Assembly (NCBI RefSeq): GCF_040675875.1
Contig: NZ_JBEGII010000001.1
Coordinates: forward strand, 2,418,001 to 2,482,000
Length of the DNA stretch: 64,000 nt
Reading direction: 5' to 3'
Source: Microbacterium sp. LWO12-1.2
Lineage (GTDB): Bacteria > Actinomycetota > Actinomycetes > Actinomycetales > Microbacteriaceae
The notes under the pieces are model-generated. The model was not told the DNA's origin and searched no databases. It saw only the letters and a list, made by a program, of their open reading frames with translations. The position numbers and the translations under genes are program-made. Of this stretch, positions 15,520 through 23,740 are shown in pieces. How positions within the stretch are numbered: position 1 is the stretch's first letter; the number at the start of each line of letters is the position of its first letter.

Positions 15520-16911
15520 CTACGCCTGAGCCCGCAGCGCGATCCAGGCGGCGGCCCGGTCGTCGGGGCTCGACATCGACAGCCCCGTGAGCTGTTCGAT
15601 CCGGCGCACACGGGCGGCCAGCGTCTGCCGATGCACCCCCAGTCGAGCGGCAGCAGCGCCCCACGCACCGTTCTCGGCCAGGAACCCCCGCAGCGTGTCG
15701 ATGAGGTCGTCGTCGCGGAGAGGTTCCAGCACCGATGCCAATCGCCGCGCATCGGGCGGAGACAGTCGGTCCAGCACGAGGTCGATGGTCGGCATGCCGC
15801 GATAGCGGACCACACCACGCCCCTCGGCTACGGCGACCTCATGGGCGCGACGCGACTCCTCGGCCGAGCCCGCGAGCGCGTCGATGGGGGCGGGCGAACC
15901 GAGGCCGAGGTGCAGCGGCACCGAGAACGCCGCCGCCCGCCGCGCGATCTCCTCGATGTGCTCCTCGCGCGCGAAGCCGGTCACCACGCCGTGCGAGGCG
16001 GACAGCAGGTGCGGAGCTCCGAGATCTTCCAGCCAATGGATGACGACGCGTTCGGCATCGACGTCGGATGACCGCGCGGAGAGCGCGAACGCCGCGAGGG
16101 TGCGATCGCGCACGCCCCATTCCTTCGCCAGCGCGAGGGCGGTGCGCCCGCCTTCTTCGAGGACGCGCATCATCGTGGCTCGACCGAGCCGCTCCGTGCG
16201 GCTGCCGTCGTGCGTGCGCAGCAGCAGGTCGAGCAGCGCCGCGGCCTGCGAACTCAGGTCGCGCGCCCGGCTCGTCGATCCGCTCCGCGCGGTCACGACC
16301 AGGAATGCCGACATGTCTTCATCCGTGCCCACGGGGTGCACCTGCAGCGCGCGACTGCGCACCCGCACCGGGCGGTTGAACGCCACCGCGACGGCATCCC
16401 CCACGTGCAGTGCGCCTGCCCCGGCGGAAGCTATCGGTTGCGCGTCGCGGTCGAGCAGCACCGCCCATCCGTCGAGTCTTCTGGCGAGTTCGGCGACGAC
16501 GCCGGCGACGCCGCTGCGGCGCGCTGCCAACGCCAGCACCTTGGTGGCGGCCAGCACGGCTCGGTCCTCCGCCGCCGCGTCGGTCGCGAGCAGCGCCTGC
16601 AGGGTCGGCAACACCACCGCGGGCTCCATGGCGGGTTCGATGATCGCAGTCACCCCATCGGGCACGGGGTCGAGCACCCCCGTCACGACGACGACGGCGA
16701 GCCGGAGCGGAGTGCCGCGCTCGTCGCTGTCGAGGGCGGACACGACATCGGCGGGGTCGCCGACGACGAGGGTCGCGAACTGCGGATGCGGCACGACGGC
16801 GAAGTCCGCGAGGGGCACGACGCTCGATACTGCTGCGCGGGCCCCGAGTGCGCCTCCGTCGACAAGGGTCCCGCCCAGCAGGCGGGCGACCGACGCCAGG
16901 TCTCGTGCCAT
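15520..16911 (-). CDS. PucR-family transcriptional regulator
   Basis: 463 aa. PucR/CdaR proteins have a C-terminal helix-turn-helix, seen here near residues 410-450: L-R-G-F-L-A-E-N-G-A-W-G-A-A-A-A-R-L-G-V-H-R-Q-T-L followed by R-V-R-R-I-E-Q-L-T-G-L. The centre has the degenerate GGDEF-like CdaR region. TATACT sits exactly six bases before the ATG at 16911, so the mRNA is probably leaderless; this start is preferred over an upstream ATG at 16938. It is divergent from an alcohol dehydrogenase plus amino-acid permease, with a palindrome between, so it most likely activates those genes in response to an amine or amino-alcohol. That is inference. Confidence 0.88.
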   Translation of the reverse strand: MARDLASVARLLGGTLVDGGALGARAAVSSVVPLADFAVVPHPQFATLVVGDPADVVSALDSDERGTPLRLAVVVVTGVLDPVPDGVTAIIEPAMEPAVVLPTLQALLATDAAAEDRAVLAATKVLALAARRSGVAGVVAELARRLDGWAVLLDRDAQPIASAGAGALHVGDAVAVAFNRPVRVRSRALQVHPVGTDEDMSAFLVVTARSGSTSRARDLSSQAAALLDLLLRTHDGSRTERLGRATMMRVLEEGGRTALALAKEWGVRDRTLAAFALSARSSDVDAERVVIHWLEDLGAPHLLSASHGVVTGFAREEHIEEIARRAAAFSVPLHLGLGSPAPIDALAGSAEESRRAHEVAVAEGRGVVRYRGMPTIDLVLDRLSPPDARRLASVLEPLRDDDLIDTLRGFLAENGAWGAAAARLGVHRQTLAARVRRIEQLTGLSMSSPDDRAAAWIALRAQA

Positions 16912-16950
16912 ACCCGAAGTATAAGGAATGTCGATCACGCCCGCTGAAAC

Positions 16951-16965
16951 TCATCATTTTGATGA
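16951..16965. promoter_or_regulatory. Probable PucR binding site
   Basis: TCATCA-TTT-TGATGA is a perfect inverted repeat in the divergent pucR/dehydrogenase gap. It ends right at the -35-like ATGACA (16966-16971), the position expected for an activator of the dehydrogenase promoter. Confidence 0.6.
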
Positions 16966-16995
16966 ATGACACGGAGGTGCGTGCGTTCCTACGAT
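16966..16995 (+). promoter_or_regulatory. Promoter of the alcohol dehydrogenase-permease unit
   Basis: ATGACA (16966-16971), 18-bp spacer, TACGAT (16990-16995). Moderate match to the housekeeping consensus, with the palindrome directly upstream. Confidence 0.5.
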
Positions 16996-17027
16996 GGGGC
17001 CCGACCTACACGAACGAAGGGGGCCAC

Positions 17028-18125
17028 ATGCAGGCCATCGTATTCCGCGACACCGACAGCCCGATCGAGCACACCGAGGTGCAGCTCGCGCCCCCGGCTG
17101 CCGGCGAGGTGCGCGTGAAGATCGCCGCCGCAGGCGTCTGCCACTCCGACCTGCACGTCAAGCGCGGCGAGTGGACAGCCGCCGCCCCGATGGTCATGGG
17201 CCATGAGGGCTCTGGCGTGGTCGTGGAACTGGGCGAGGGCGTGACCTCGCTCGCTGTCGGTGACCACGTCGTGCTCAGCTGGGTGCCGCCGTGTGGCGAG
17301 TGCCGGTACTGCCGTTCCGGCCACGAAGCGCGCTGCCAGAAGGTGGCGACGGTCGTCGCCCCGCACGGCGTGCTGTTCGACGGCACCTCGCGCCTGAGCA
17401 AGGACGGCGAGACGATCCACCACTACCTCGGCGTCTCCTCGTTCGCAGAGGAAGTCGTGGTTCCCGCCTCCGGCGCCATCAAGGTGCGCGACGACGCCCC
17501 GCTCGACGTCATCGCCGTCGTCGGATGCGCGGTCGCGACGGGCGTCGGTGCCGTGATGAACACGGCTGGCGTCGAACCCGGTGCGCTCGTCGCCGTGATC
17601 GGATGTGGAGGCGTCGGCCTGAACGTCATCCAGGGCGCACGTCTCGCCGGTGCCGAACGGATCGTGGCGATCGACGTCCGCGAGGACAAGACGCGCCTGG
17701 CAGCCCAGTTCGGCGCCACGGACCAGATCGTCGCTCCCGACGGCGACGCGGTCGCGCAGCTGCGCGCACTCCTGCCCGACGGTGTCGACTACGCCTTCGA
17801 CGCGATCGGCCGCACCATCACCACCGAGCAGTCCATCGAGATGCTCGGACTCGGCGGTGCCGCCGTGATCGTGGGCCTCCCGCCGACCGGCGCGCGGGCG
17901 TCGTTCGAGCCCCTCGTGCTGGCCGAGGCCGACCAGCGCATCCTCGGCTCGAACTACGGCTCGGTGCGTCCGGCCATCGACATCCCGGCGCTCGTCGACC
18001 GGTACATGGACGGCCAGCTGATCCTCGACCCGCTGATCTCCTCGCGCCGCCCGCTCGCCGAGGCTGCCGAGGCGTTCGCCGAGCTCGAATCCGGCCAGGC
18101 GCTGCGCACCCTCCTCATCCCCTGA
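17028..18125 (+). CDS. Zinc-dependent alcohol dehydrogenase (MDR family, class III-like)
   Basis: 365 aa NAD(P)-dependent dehydrogenase. The catalytic zinc ligands are C38 in G-V-C-H-S-D, the G-H-E motif near residue 60 and a later Cys; the structural zinc loop has four cysteines in C-G-E-C-R-Y-C-R-S-G-H-E-A-R-C. The Rossmann motif is V-I-G-C-G-G-V-G. The ATG at 17028 follows GAAGGGGG. It precedes an APC-type amino-acid permease by 61 bp and is controlled from a promoter shared with the divergent PucR gene. An amino-alcohol or amine-derived aldehyde/alcohol substrate would fit the neighbours, but is not proven. Confidence 0.9.
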   Translation: MQAIVFRDTDSPIEHTEVQLAPPAAGEVRVKIAAAGVCHSDLHVKRGEWTAAAPMVMGHEGSGVVVELGEGVTSLAVGDHVVLSWVPPCGECRYCRSGHEARCQKVATVVAPHGVLFDGTSRLSKDGETIHHYLGVSSFAEEVVVPASGAIKVRDDAPLDVIAVVGCAVATGVGAVMNTAGVEPGALVAVIGCGGVGLNVIQGARLAGAERIVAIDVREDKTRLAAQFGATDQIVAPDGDAVAQLRALLPDGVDYAFDAIGRTITTEQSIEMLGLGGAAVIVGLPPTGARASFEPLVLAEADQRILGSNYGSVRPAIDIPALVDRYMDGQLILDPLISSRRPLAEAAEAFAELESGQALRTLLIP

Positions 18126-18186
18126 CCCGCACTCCCTACCCTCCCCTATCCGCACTCCGACAAGACCCGATGCGAAGGAGCACCCC

Positions 18187-19626
18187 TTGACCACGACAGC
18201 CCACCAGCAACCGCCCGGCACACCGACCGACGCGGGACTGCGCCGCGGTGTCATGAGCGGCCCGGAGCTGGCCGCCCAGGCGATCGCCAACATCGCCCCG
18301 AGTGCGGTGATCGCCTTCACCGCCGCCGCGATCTTCCTCGGCGCCGGCAACGGCACCATCTACGCGTTCGGACTCGCGACGATCGTGATCCTCTGCGTCG
18401 GCTACTGCGTGGTGGTGTTCGCCCGCAAGCACGCTTCTGCCGGCTCGCTCTACACCTACGTGTCGAAGGGACTCGGCCCCGCAGGCGCGTACCTGGCCGG
18501 TGCGACGCTGCTGATCGGATGCTTCGGCATCGCGGCGGCATCGCTCATGGGGTCGGTCTCGTACATGAGCCAGTTCCTCACCCTCCTCGGCGTGCCCGCG
18601 TCCGGCCTCGGCTGGAGCATCGGACTCGCGATCGTGCTCGGCGGTCTCGCGACGCTGTTCACCATCCGCGGCATCCGGCTCTCGGCGCGCGTGTCCCTCG
18701 TGCTCGAGCTGCTGTCGGTCGCGATCATCCTGGTGCTGCTGATCTCGGCGCTCGTGTGGGCAGGTCCCGGAGCCTGGGATCCGGCGCAGCTGCTGGCCGA
18801 GGGCTCGTCGTTCCAGGGCATCGCCGCCGGCATGGTGCTCGGAATCCTCGGCTTCGTCGGCTTCTCCTCGGCGGATGCGCTCGGACGCGAGGCGAAGAAC
18901 CCTTACAAGGCCATCCCCCGCGCCATCATGTGGAGCGCCCTCACCGTCGGCATCCTCTACGTCTTCGCGGCGTACACCCAGATCGCCGTTCTCGGCGATG
19001 ACCTGGCCACCGCGGCGAGCCCGCTGGAGAGCATGTCCGAGCTCATCGGCATGCCGGCCTGGTTCGCACCGGTGCTCACGTTCGGTGTCGCGGCATCGTT
19101 CTTCGCCGTGGTCGTCGCCCCGCTCAACGTCATCGGCCGCATCGTCTACGTGATGGGCAAGGAGGGCGTCGTGCACGAGCGGTTCGGCCGCACGCACGAA
19201 CGTCACCTCACGCCGCACCGCGTACTGCTGGCCGCCGGCGCACTGGCCGTCGTGGTCGACATCGTCTTCCTGGTCGCGGGCGCAGATCCCATGGAGATCC
19301 TGGTGTGGGTCAACACCTGGGGCACCTACGGCTACATGGTCGCGTACGCGCTGGTCGCGATCGCGTGCGTGGTCTACACGCAGCGCGCCGGCATGCGGAA
19401 CGGACTCGTCTGGGTCTGCGCGACGATCGCCGTCGCCACCATGGCATACGTCTTCTTCGCGAACGTGTTCCCGGTTCCGGCATTCCCGTTCAACGTGATC
19501 CCCTACGTGTTCATCGTCTGCGTGCTCGCGGCACTCACCCGGTACTGGTACCTCAAGGCCCGCCAGCCCGAAGTGATCGCCCGCATCGGCAACACCGAGA
19601 CCTCGGCGATGGACGGAGTCGGCTGA
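18187..19626 (+). CDS. APC superfamily amino acid/amine permease
   Basis: 479 aa with about 12 helices. The first helix carries A-N-I-A-P-S-A-V-I-A-F-T-A-A, the unwound substrate-binding segment of APC transporters, and helix 6 region has G-F-V-G-F-S-S-A-D-A-L-G-R-E-A-K-N-P (E-A-K-N-P is diagnostic). The TTG at 18187 is chosen because GAAGGAG lies upstream. Co-transcribed with the alcohol dehydrogenase, so it probably brings in the amine or amino acid whose catabolism PucR controls. Three hairpins follow the gene. Confidence 0.9.
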   Translation: MTTTAHQQPPGTPTDAGLRRGVMSGPELAAQAIANIAPSAVIAFTAAAIFLGAGNGTIYAFGLATIVILCVGYCVVVFARKHASAGSLYTYVSKGLGPAGAYLAGATLLIGCFGIAAASLMGSVSYMSQFLTLLGVPASGLGWSIGLAIVLGGLATLFTIRGIRLSARVSLVLELLSVAIILVLLISALVWAGPGAWDPAQLLAEGSSFQGIAAGMVLGILGFVGFSSADALGREAKNPYKAIPRAIMWSALTVGILYVFAAYTQIAVLGDDLATAASPLESMSELIGMPAWFAPVLTFGVAASFFAVVVAPLNVIGRIVYVMGKEGVVHERFGRTHERHLTPHRVLLAAGALAVVVDIVFLVAGADPMEILVWVNTWGTYGYMVAYALVAIACVVYTQRAGMRNGLVWVCATIAVATMAYVFFANVFPVPAFPFNVIPYVFIVCVLAALTRYWYLKARQPEVIARIGNTETSAMDGVG

Positions 19627-19687
19627 TACGGCATCCCCCCTCCGTATCAGCGGCTGCGAGACGTGACCCGAATCCTCGTCTCGCAGC
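19623..19687. other. Two consecutive inverted repeats after the permease
   Basis: CTGATACGG/CCGTATCAG (19623-19631 and 19642-19650) starts inside the permease stop region, and GCTGCGAGACG/CGTCTCGCAGC (19653-19663 and 19677-19687) follows. Both are perfect. They may stabilise the mRNA end or act with the terminator just downstream. Confidence 0.65.
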
Positions 19688-19690
19688 GAA

Positions 19691-19730
19691 GAAGGCCCCG
19701 CCTCTCCGGTCCCGGAGCGGCGGGGCCTTC
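19691..19730. terminator. Bidirectional terminator between permease and cupin genes
   Basis: GAAGGCCCCGCC (19691-19702) and GGCGGGGCCTTC (19719-19730) form a perfect 12-bp outer stem, with CTCCGG/CCGGAG inside. It lies between two convergent genes. Confidence 0.85.
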
Positions 19731-19748
19731 TGGGTGCGCACCGGTCTC

Positions 19749-20129
19749 TCAGACCGGCGCGGATTCCCCGAATTCACGAAGCTGCGACGTCATGTCTCCA
19801 CCGGCATCGCCCGTGTTGACCGTGCCCTTCGGCTCGAACAGGATCGCGTGCACCTCTTCGTCTGCGCGGGGGCAGTGCTCGACGCCCCGCGGCACGACGA
19901 ACACATCGTTCGGACCCAGCACGACGTCGCGATCGCGCAGTTGAATCGTCAGCACGCCTTCGAGGACCATGAAGAGCTCGTCGGTGTCGGGATGCGTGTG
20001 CCAGACGAACTCTCCGCGCACCTTGACGACCTTGACGTCGTAGTCGTTGATACTCACCAGCCGGTGCGGCTGCCAGTGCTCGGTGATCGTCCCCAGAGCC
20101 GCCTGCACGTTCCGCACATCATCAGTCAT
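19749..20129 (-). CDS. Cupin-domain protein
   Basis: 126 aa single-domain cupin. The metal-binding pattern is visible: W-H-T-H-P-D-T-D-E-L-F-M-V-L-E-G for motif 1 and P-R-G-V-E-H for motif 2. Proteins of this type are small mononuclear metal enzymes or ligand sensors; no specific reaction can be assigned. The ATG at 20129 has GTGGAG upstream. It stands alone between a terminator and a divergent PAP2 gene. Confidence 0.85.
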   Translation of the reverse strand: MTDDVRNVQAALGTITEHWQPHRLVSINDYDVKVVKVRGEFVWHTHPDTDELFMVLEGVLTIQLRDRDVVLGPNDVFVVPRGVEHCPRADEEVHAILFEPKGTVNTGDAGGDMTSQLREFGESAPV

Positions 20130-20251
20130 GTGCTCCACGATAGGCCGATGCAACCATGATGCGGGGCGCGCGTGCATCCCTCCGCGGGATGATCTCGACT
20201 ACCCCCAGGGGCCGATGCGCACCGCCTGCGCCCCACCGTACCTTCGAGATC

Positions 20252-20881
20252 ATGGCTTCACTCGCGCTTCCCCGTCGTCTGCTCCTGCCACTCATCACCG
20301 TCGGCGCACTCGCGCTCCTGGTGCTCATCGTGCCAGCGCCCGGCAGCCTCAGTGTCGTCGCCACCCGCTCGCTCGCGGGTCTGGGGGCCGGCTTCTCGCA
20401 CATCGACCTCGTCTCCGAGGTCGGACTGGCGGCGCTGGCGCTCGTGACCGCCGGCGCCATCGTGCTCTCGTGGCTGCGGCATCCTGAGCGCCGGCTGGCG
20501 ACGGGCGTGGCGGCGTTCGGCGTCGTCATCGCCTACGCCGCCAGCGAGGGGGCCAAGCTGCTCTTCGCCCAGGCCCGCCCGTGCGCCCGGTGGGCCATCG
20601 CCGGCGAATGCCCACCGGCGGGCGACTGGTCGCTTCCGTCGAATCACGCCACCCTCGCGTTCGGCGCGATGGTCGTCATCGCCCTCGCCGCAGGCCGATC
20701 GTGGATAGTCTGGACGGCTGCCGCTCTCGCTGCCCTCGTCGCCGCCGGCCGGGTCGCGCAGGGCGTGCACTATCTGCACGATGTCGCGCTCGGCGCGATC
20801 TTCGGCCTCGTGATCCCGACGGTGCTCGTCGCGATCGCCGTGACGTTCGTGCAGCGCGCGCAGCGCCGGAGCACCACGTAG
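20252..20881 (+). CDS. PAP2-type phosphatase, membrane-bound
   Basis: 209 aa with about five helices. The phosphatase triad is K-L-L-F-A-Q-A-R-P (K-x6-R-P), P-S-N-H (a variant of P-S-G-H), and G-R-V-A-Q-G-V-H-Y-L-H-D (R-x5-H-x3-D). Family members remove phosphate from undecaprenyl diphosphate or phosphatidic acid at the outer membrane face. The ATG at 20252 is near a TACCTT element and has no clear ribosome binding site, so the mRNA leader is probably very short. The Gly to Asn change in the second motif is common in actinobacteria. Confidence 0.87.
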   Translation: MASLALPRRLLLPLITVGALALLVLIVPAPGSLSVVATRSLAGLGAGFSHIDLVSEVGLAALALVTAGAIVLSWLRHPERRLATGVAAFGVVIAYAASEGAKLLFAQARPCARWAIAGECPPAGDWSLPSNHATLAFGAMVVIALAAGRSWIVWTAAALAALVAAGRVAQGVHYLHDVALGAIFGLVIPTVLVAIAVTFVQRAQRRSTT

Positions 20882-20919
20882 GCACGCGGTATCCCCATCC
20901 GAACGACCCCAGAGGATTC

Positions 20920-21489
20920 ATGAACGACCAGCTCACCACCCTGTCCGTCCTGACCGTACCCACGCTGTCGACCACGCGCCTACGGCTCGAACCGCTGGCC
21001 CTGGTCCACCTCGATCACGTGATGGAGGGCCTCACCGATGAGGAGACGCTCCGCCTGACCGGCACCCGCGCGGTGTTCGAACGGGACGCGGTGGCCCGTC
21101 ATCTCGACTCGCTCCACGCGCGGGCGGATCGTGCGGACTGGGCGATCATCGATCTCGCGACCGGAGGCTACGTCGGCGAAGTCGTGCTGAACGAGCTCGA
21201 CGAGGAGAACGCGGCGATGAACTTCCGTATCGCGTTGGCTCCGGGGTGGACCGGGCGCGGCTACGGAACGGAAGCCACCGGCGCCGTGCTCGAGCATGCC
21301 TTCGACGGCCTCGGGCTGCATCGGATCGCCCTCGACGTGTACTCGTTCAATCCTCGCGCCGCGCGCTCCTACGAGAAGGCCGGGTTCCGCTACGAGGGGC
21401 GCCAGCGGCACACCCTGTTCTGGGACGGCGAATGGGTGGACTCCATCCTCATGTCGGTCCTGAGCACGGACGACCGCCCCGGTCACTGA
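20920..21489 (+). CDS. GNAT acetyltransferase, RimJ/RimL type
   Basis: 189 aa. The N-terminal strand T-T-R-L-R-L-E-P-L and the acetyl-CoA loop G-R-G-Y-G-T-E-A-T-G (Q/R-x-x-G-x-G/A) are typical of the RimJ/RimL branch, which acetylates ribosomal proteins, peptides or small molecules. L-G-L-H-R-I-A-L-D-V and N-P-R-A-A-R-S-Y-E-K-A-G-F are the usual C-terminal elements. AGAGGA precedes the ATG. It follows the PAP2 gene by 38 bp and overlaps the convergent GNAT gene by 7 bp. Confidence 0.88.
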   Translation: MNDQLTTLSVLTVPTLSTTRLRLEPLALVHLDHVMEGLTDEETLRLTGTRAVFERDAVARHLDSLHARADRADWAIIDLATGGYVGEVVLNELDEENAAMNFRIALAPGWTGRGYGTEATGAVLEHAFDGLGLHRIALDVYSFNPRAARSYEKAGFRYEGRQRHTLFWDGEWVDSILMSVLSTDDRPGH

Positions 21490-21947
21490 CGCGGCCGGCT
21501 GAAGCGGATCATTCCGTCATCGACTCCCCCGTCGATCCAGCCGATGCTCTGGAAGAACTGCCGCGCAGCGTGGTTCTCCGGGTCGACGAACGCGCACCAG
21601 GAGGTCGTCGGAGGGTGACCGTCCCAGTCCAGTGCGGCGTCCACCGACCGCCGGCCGAGTCCTGAGCGCCGCCGACGGGGGTCCACCGCGATATCGCTGA
21701 TCACATGCGCCGCGTTCGCCTCGTCCCACACGCAGCCCACGACGGCGATGGGGTGACCACGCTCATCCTGCACGATGAGCTCGACACCGCCGTCGTCGGC
21801 GAGCACGTGTGCGAACCACTCGGTGTCGATCGGCCCCAGACGTTGATCGAGCACCGGATCATCGGCCCACTCCGCCAGCCACGACCAATCTGCGTCGACG
21901 ATCCTGCGTGCACGGTCCCGCATCGGCTCAGACTTCGTACGCGGCAT
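21483..21947 (-). CDS. GNAT family N-acetyltransferase
   Basis: 154 aa. The acetyl-CoA site is V-D-P-R-R-R-R-S-G-L-G-R-R, preceded by A-H-V-I-S-D-I-A, and the C-terminal F-V-D-P-E-N-H-A-A-R-Q-F-F-Q-S-I-G-W is typical. AGAGGAC lies upstream of the ATG. The acceptor is unknown. Its 3' end overlaps the other GNAT gene by 7 bp tail to tail, although the two are not similar enough to be a recent duplication. Confidence 0.88.
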   Translation of the reverse strand: MPRTKSEPMRDRARRIVDADWSWLAEWADDPVLDQRLGPIDTEWFAHVLADDGGVELIVQDERGHPIAVVGCVWDEANAAHVISDIAVDPRRRRSGLGRRSVDAALDWDGHPPTTSWCAFVDPENHAARQFFQSIGWIDGGVDDGMIRFSRPRQ

Positions 21948-22007
21948 CGGCCAGTCCTCTCAGTCGCGCCCCTCGACAGCGGTGGTCGCGGAACGGATGC
22001 TTCATAC

Positions 22008-22020
22008 TCTACAGTGTAGA
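22008..22020. promoter_or_regulatory. Palindromic operator at the start of the first ABC operon
   Basis: TCTACA-G-TGTAGA is a perfect palindrome ending four bases before the ABC ATPase ATG. It overlaps a -10-like CATACT (22003-22008), so it must sit on the transcription start. It is the natural site for the TetR protein encoded in the same operon. Confidence 0.7.
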
Positions 22021-22023
22021 AAT

Positions 22024-22986
22024 ATGAACACGGCGAGGGAAGAACCACGGCTGGAGCTGCGCGGCATCCGCAGATCCTTCGGCGAGCGCGCGGTGCTGCG
22101 CGGCGTGGGTCTTCGGGTGGAGCCCGGACAGATCCTGGGCCTGCTCGGGCCCAACGGTGCAGGCAAGTCGACGCTGATCGCCATCGCCGACGGCTCGCTG
22201 ACCCCCGAGGCCGGTTCGGTGACGGTCGACGGCATCGACCTGCTCGCACATCGGGAGGCCGCCGCATCCGTGATCGGCAGCGCGCCGCAGAGCCTCGGGA
22301 TCTATCCGACACTGAGCCTGCAGGAGAACGTGTGGGCGTTCGCCCGGCTTCACGGCCTGCGGGGCCGCGGGTTGCGCGTGCGATGCACCGCGGTCATCGA
22401 GAGCCTCGGACTCGCATCGAGCGCCCGCCTCACCGCCGAGCATCTGAGCGGGGGCCAGAAGCGGCGCCTGCATCTCGCGATGGCGCTCACTCACGAACCC
22501 CGCCTGCTGTTCCTCGACGAGCCGACGGTCGGCGCAGATGTCGAATCGCGACAGCAGATCCTCGACCTCGTGCGCCGGATCGCCGCCGACGGTGCTGCCG
22601 TCGTCTACACGACGCACTACCTGAACGAGCTCGAACAGCTCCCCGCCCGCATCGCGCTCCTGCGCGGTGGCCTCCTCGAGGAACTCGGAGCAGTCGACGA
22701 TGTGGTGCACGCCCAGGGCGGCACCGCACTGCGCGTGCGGGTGCCGGGTGACGAGCGACCTCCGGCCGGGTGGGTGCGCGAGGGTGAGTGGCTGGTCAGT
22801 GAGCCGGCACCGAGAACCACGGGAGAGCTCCTCGCCGGCCTCGTCACCGGACTCGGCGAGCGCGCGGACGGCATCACCGATGTGCAGCTCTCCCGTCCGA
22901 CGCTGGAGAGCGCCTATCTGCGGATCCTCCAAGAAGGCGAGCCCCGATCGACCTCCACCGCGGAGGTGCACGATGCTGCGGCATAG
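22024..22986 (+). CDS. ABC exporter ATPase (drug/lipid export type)
   Basis: 320 aa ATPase. Walker A G-P-N-G-A-G-K-S-T near residues 43-51, signature L-S-G-G-Q-K-R-R-L, Walker B L-L-F-L-D-E-P-T-V-G, then a C-terminal extension of about 80 residues as in DrrA/CcmA-type exporters. The ATG at 22024 is four bases after a palindrome with no ribosome binding site, so the mRNA is short-leadered or leaderless. The gene overlaps the next by 14 bp. It works with that permease as an ABC-2 exporter, probably repressed by the TetR protein two genes on. Confidence 0.9.
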   Translation: MNTAREEPRLELRGIRRSFGERAVLRGVGLRVEPGQILGLLGPNGAGKSTLIAIADGSLTPEAGSVTVDGIDLLAHREAAASVIGSAPQSLGIYPTLSLQENVWAFARLHGLRGRGLRVRCTAVIESLGLASSARLTAEHLSGGQKRRLHLAMALTHEPRLLFLDEPTVGADVESRQQILDLVRRIAADGAAVVYTTHYLNELEQLPARIALLRGGLLEELGAVDDVVHAQGGTALRVRVPGDERPPAGWVREGEWLVSEPAPRTTGELLAGLVTGLGERADGITDVQLSRPTLESAYLRILQEGEPRSTSTAEVHDAAA

Positions 22987-23740
22987 CCTGGCCGTCGCCG
23001 CGATCGACGCGCGGATCCTCCTCCGCGACCCGTCGCCGGTCGTGGTCATGACCGTGATCCCCCTCGTCTTCGTTCCGTTCTTCACGCCGGGAGCGCGCGC
23101 CCAGCTCGTGGCCGCCGGCTATCCCTCGGCGTCGGGCGTCGAGTACGCCGTGCCCGGCCTGGCAGTGCTGTTCGCCCTGCTGTGCGTGCAGCAGGTCATC
23201 ACGGCGTTCTTCCGCGAGCACCAGTGGTGCACGTGGGATCGGCTGCGCACATCTCCGGCGCGGGGCACCGACCTCCTGGTCGGGAAGTCCCTGACCGCGT
23301 TCGGCGCACAGCTGCTGCAGCTGGTCACGGTGCTCGTCGGAGGCGCACTGCTCTTCGGGTTCCGCCCGACCGGCTCCCTCCCCGCGCTCGCGCTCGTGCT
23401 CGTCGCCTTCTCCGCCGCCATGATCGGATTCGGGCTGCTGCTGGTCTCGATATCGCGTTCACTCGAGTTCGCACTGGTCATCGGCAACGTCGTCGCCATG
23501 CTCATGGCCGGTGTCGGCGGAGCGTTCGGACCGGTCGACGCCCTGCCGACCTGGATGCAGGCGATCGCGCCCGCGTCGCCGGCGTACTGGGCTCTGCGGG
23601 CGATGAGTGCGATCACCCTCGATCGTGCCGGCCTGCTCGAGGTCGTGGGGCCCGTGCTGGCGCTCCTGGCCTTCACCACCTGCTTCGCATTGCTCGCTGC
23701 GCTCGCCCTGGCGCTGCGCGCACGGAAAGGAACCTCATGA
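22973..23740 (+). CDS. ABC-2 type exporter permease
   Basis: 255 aa, six helices, ABC-2 membrane subunit. The start M-L-R-H-S-L-A-V-A-A-I-D-A-R-I-L-L-R-D-P is typical of the family, and the loop W-D-R-L-R-T-S-P-A contacts the ATPase. CGGAGG lies just before the ATG at 22973, inside the ATPase gene. Its TGA overlaps the TetR start (ATGA). It exports an unknown drug, lipid or peptide. Confidence 0.88.
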   Translation: MLRHSLAVAAIDARILLRDPSPVVVMTVIPLVFVPFFTPGARAQLVAAGYPSASGVEYAVPGLAVLFALLCVQQVITAFFREHQWCTWDRLRTSPARGTDLLVGKSLTAFGAQLLQLVTVLVGGALLFGFRPTGSLPALALVLVAFSAAMIGFGLLLVSISRSLEFALVIGNVVAMLMAGVGGAFGPVDALPTWMQAIAPASPAYWALRAMSAITLDRAGLLEVVGPVLALLAFTTCFALLAALALALRARKGTS

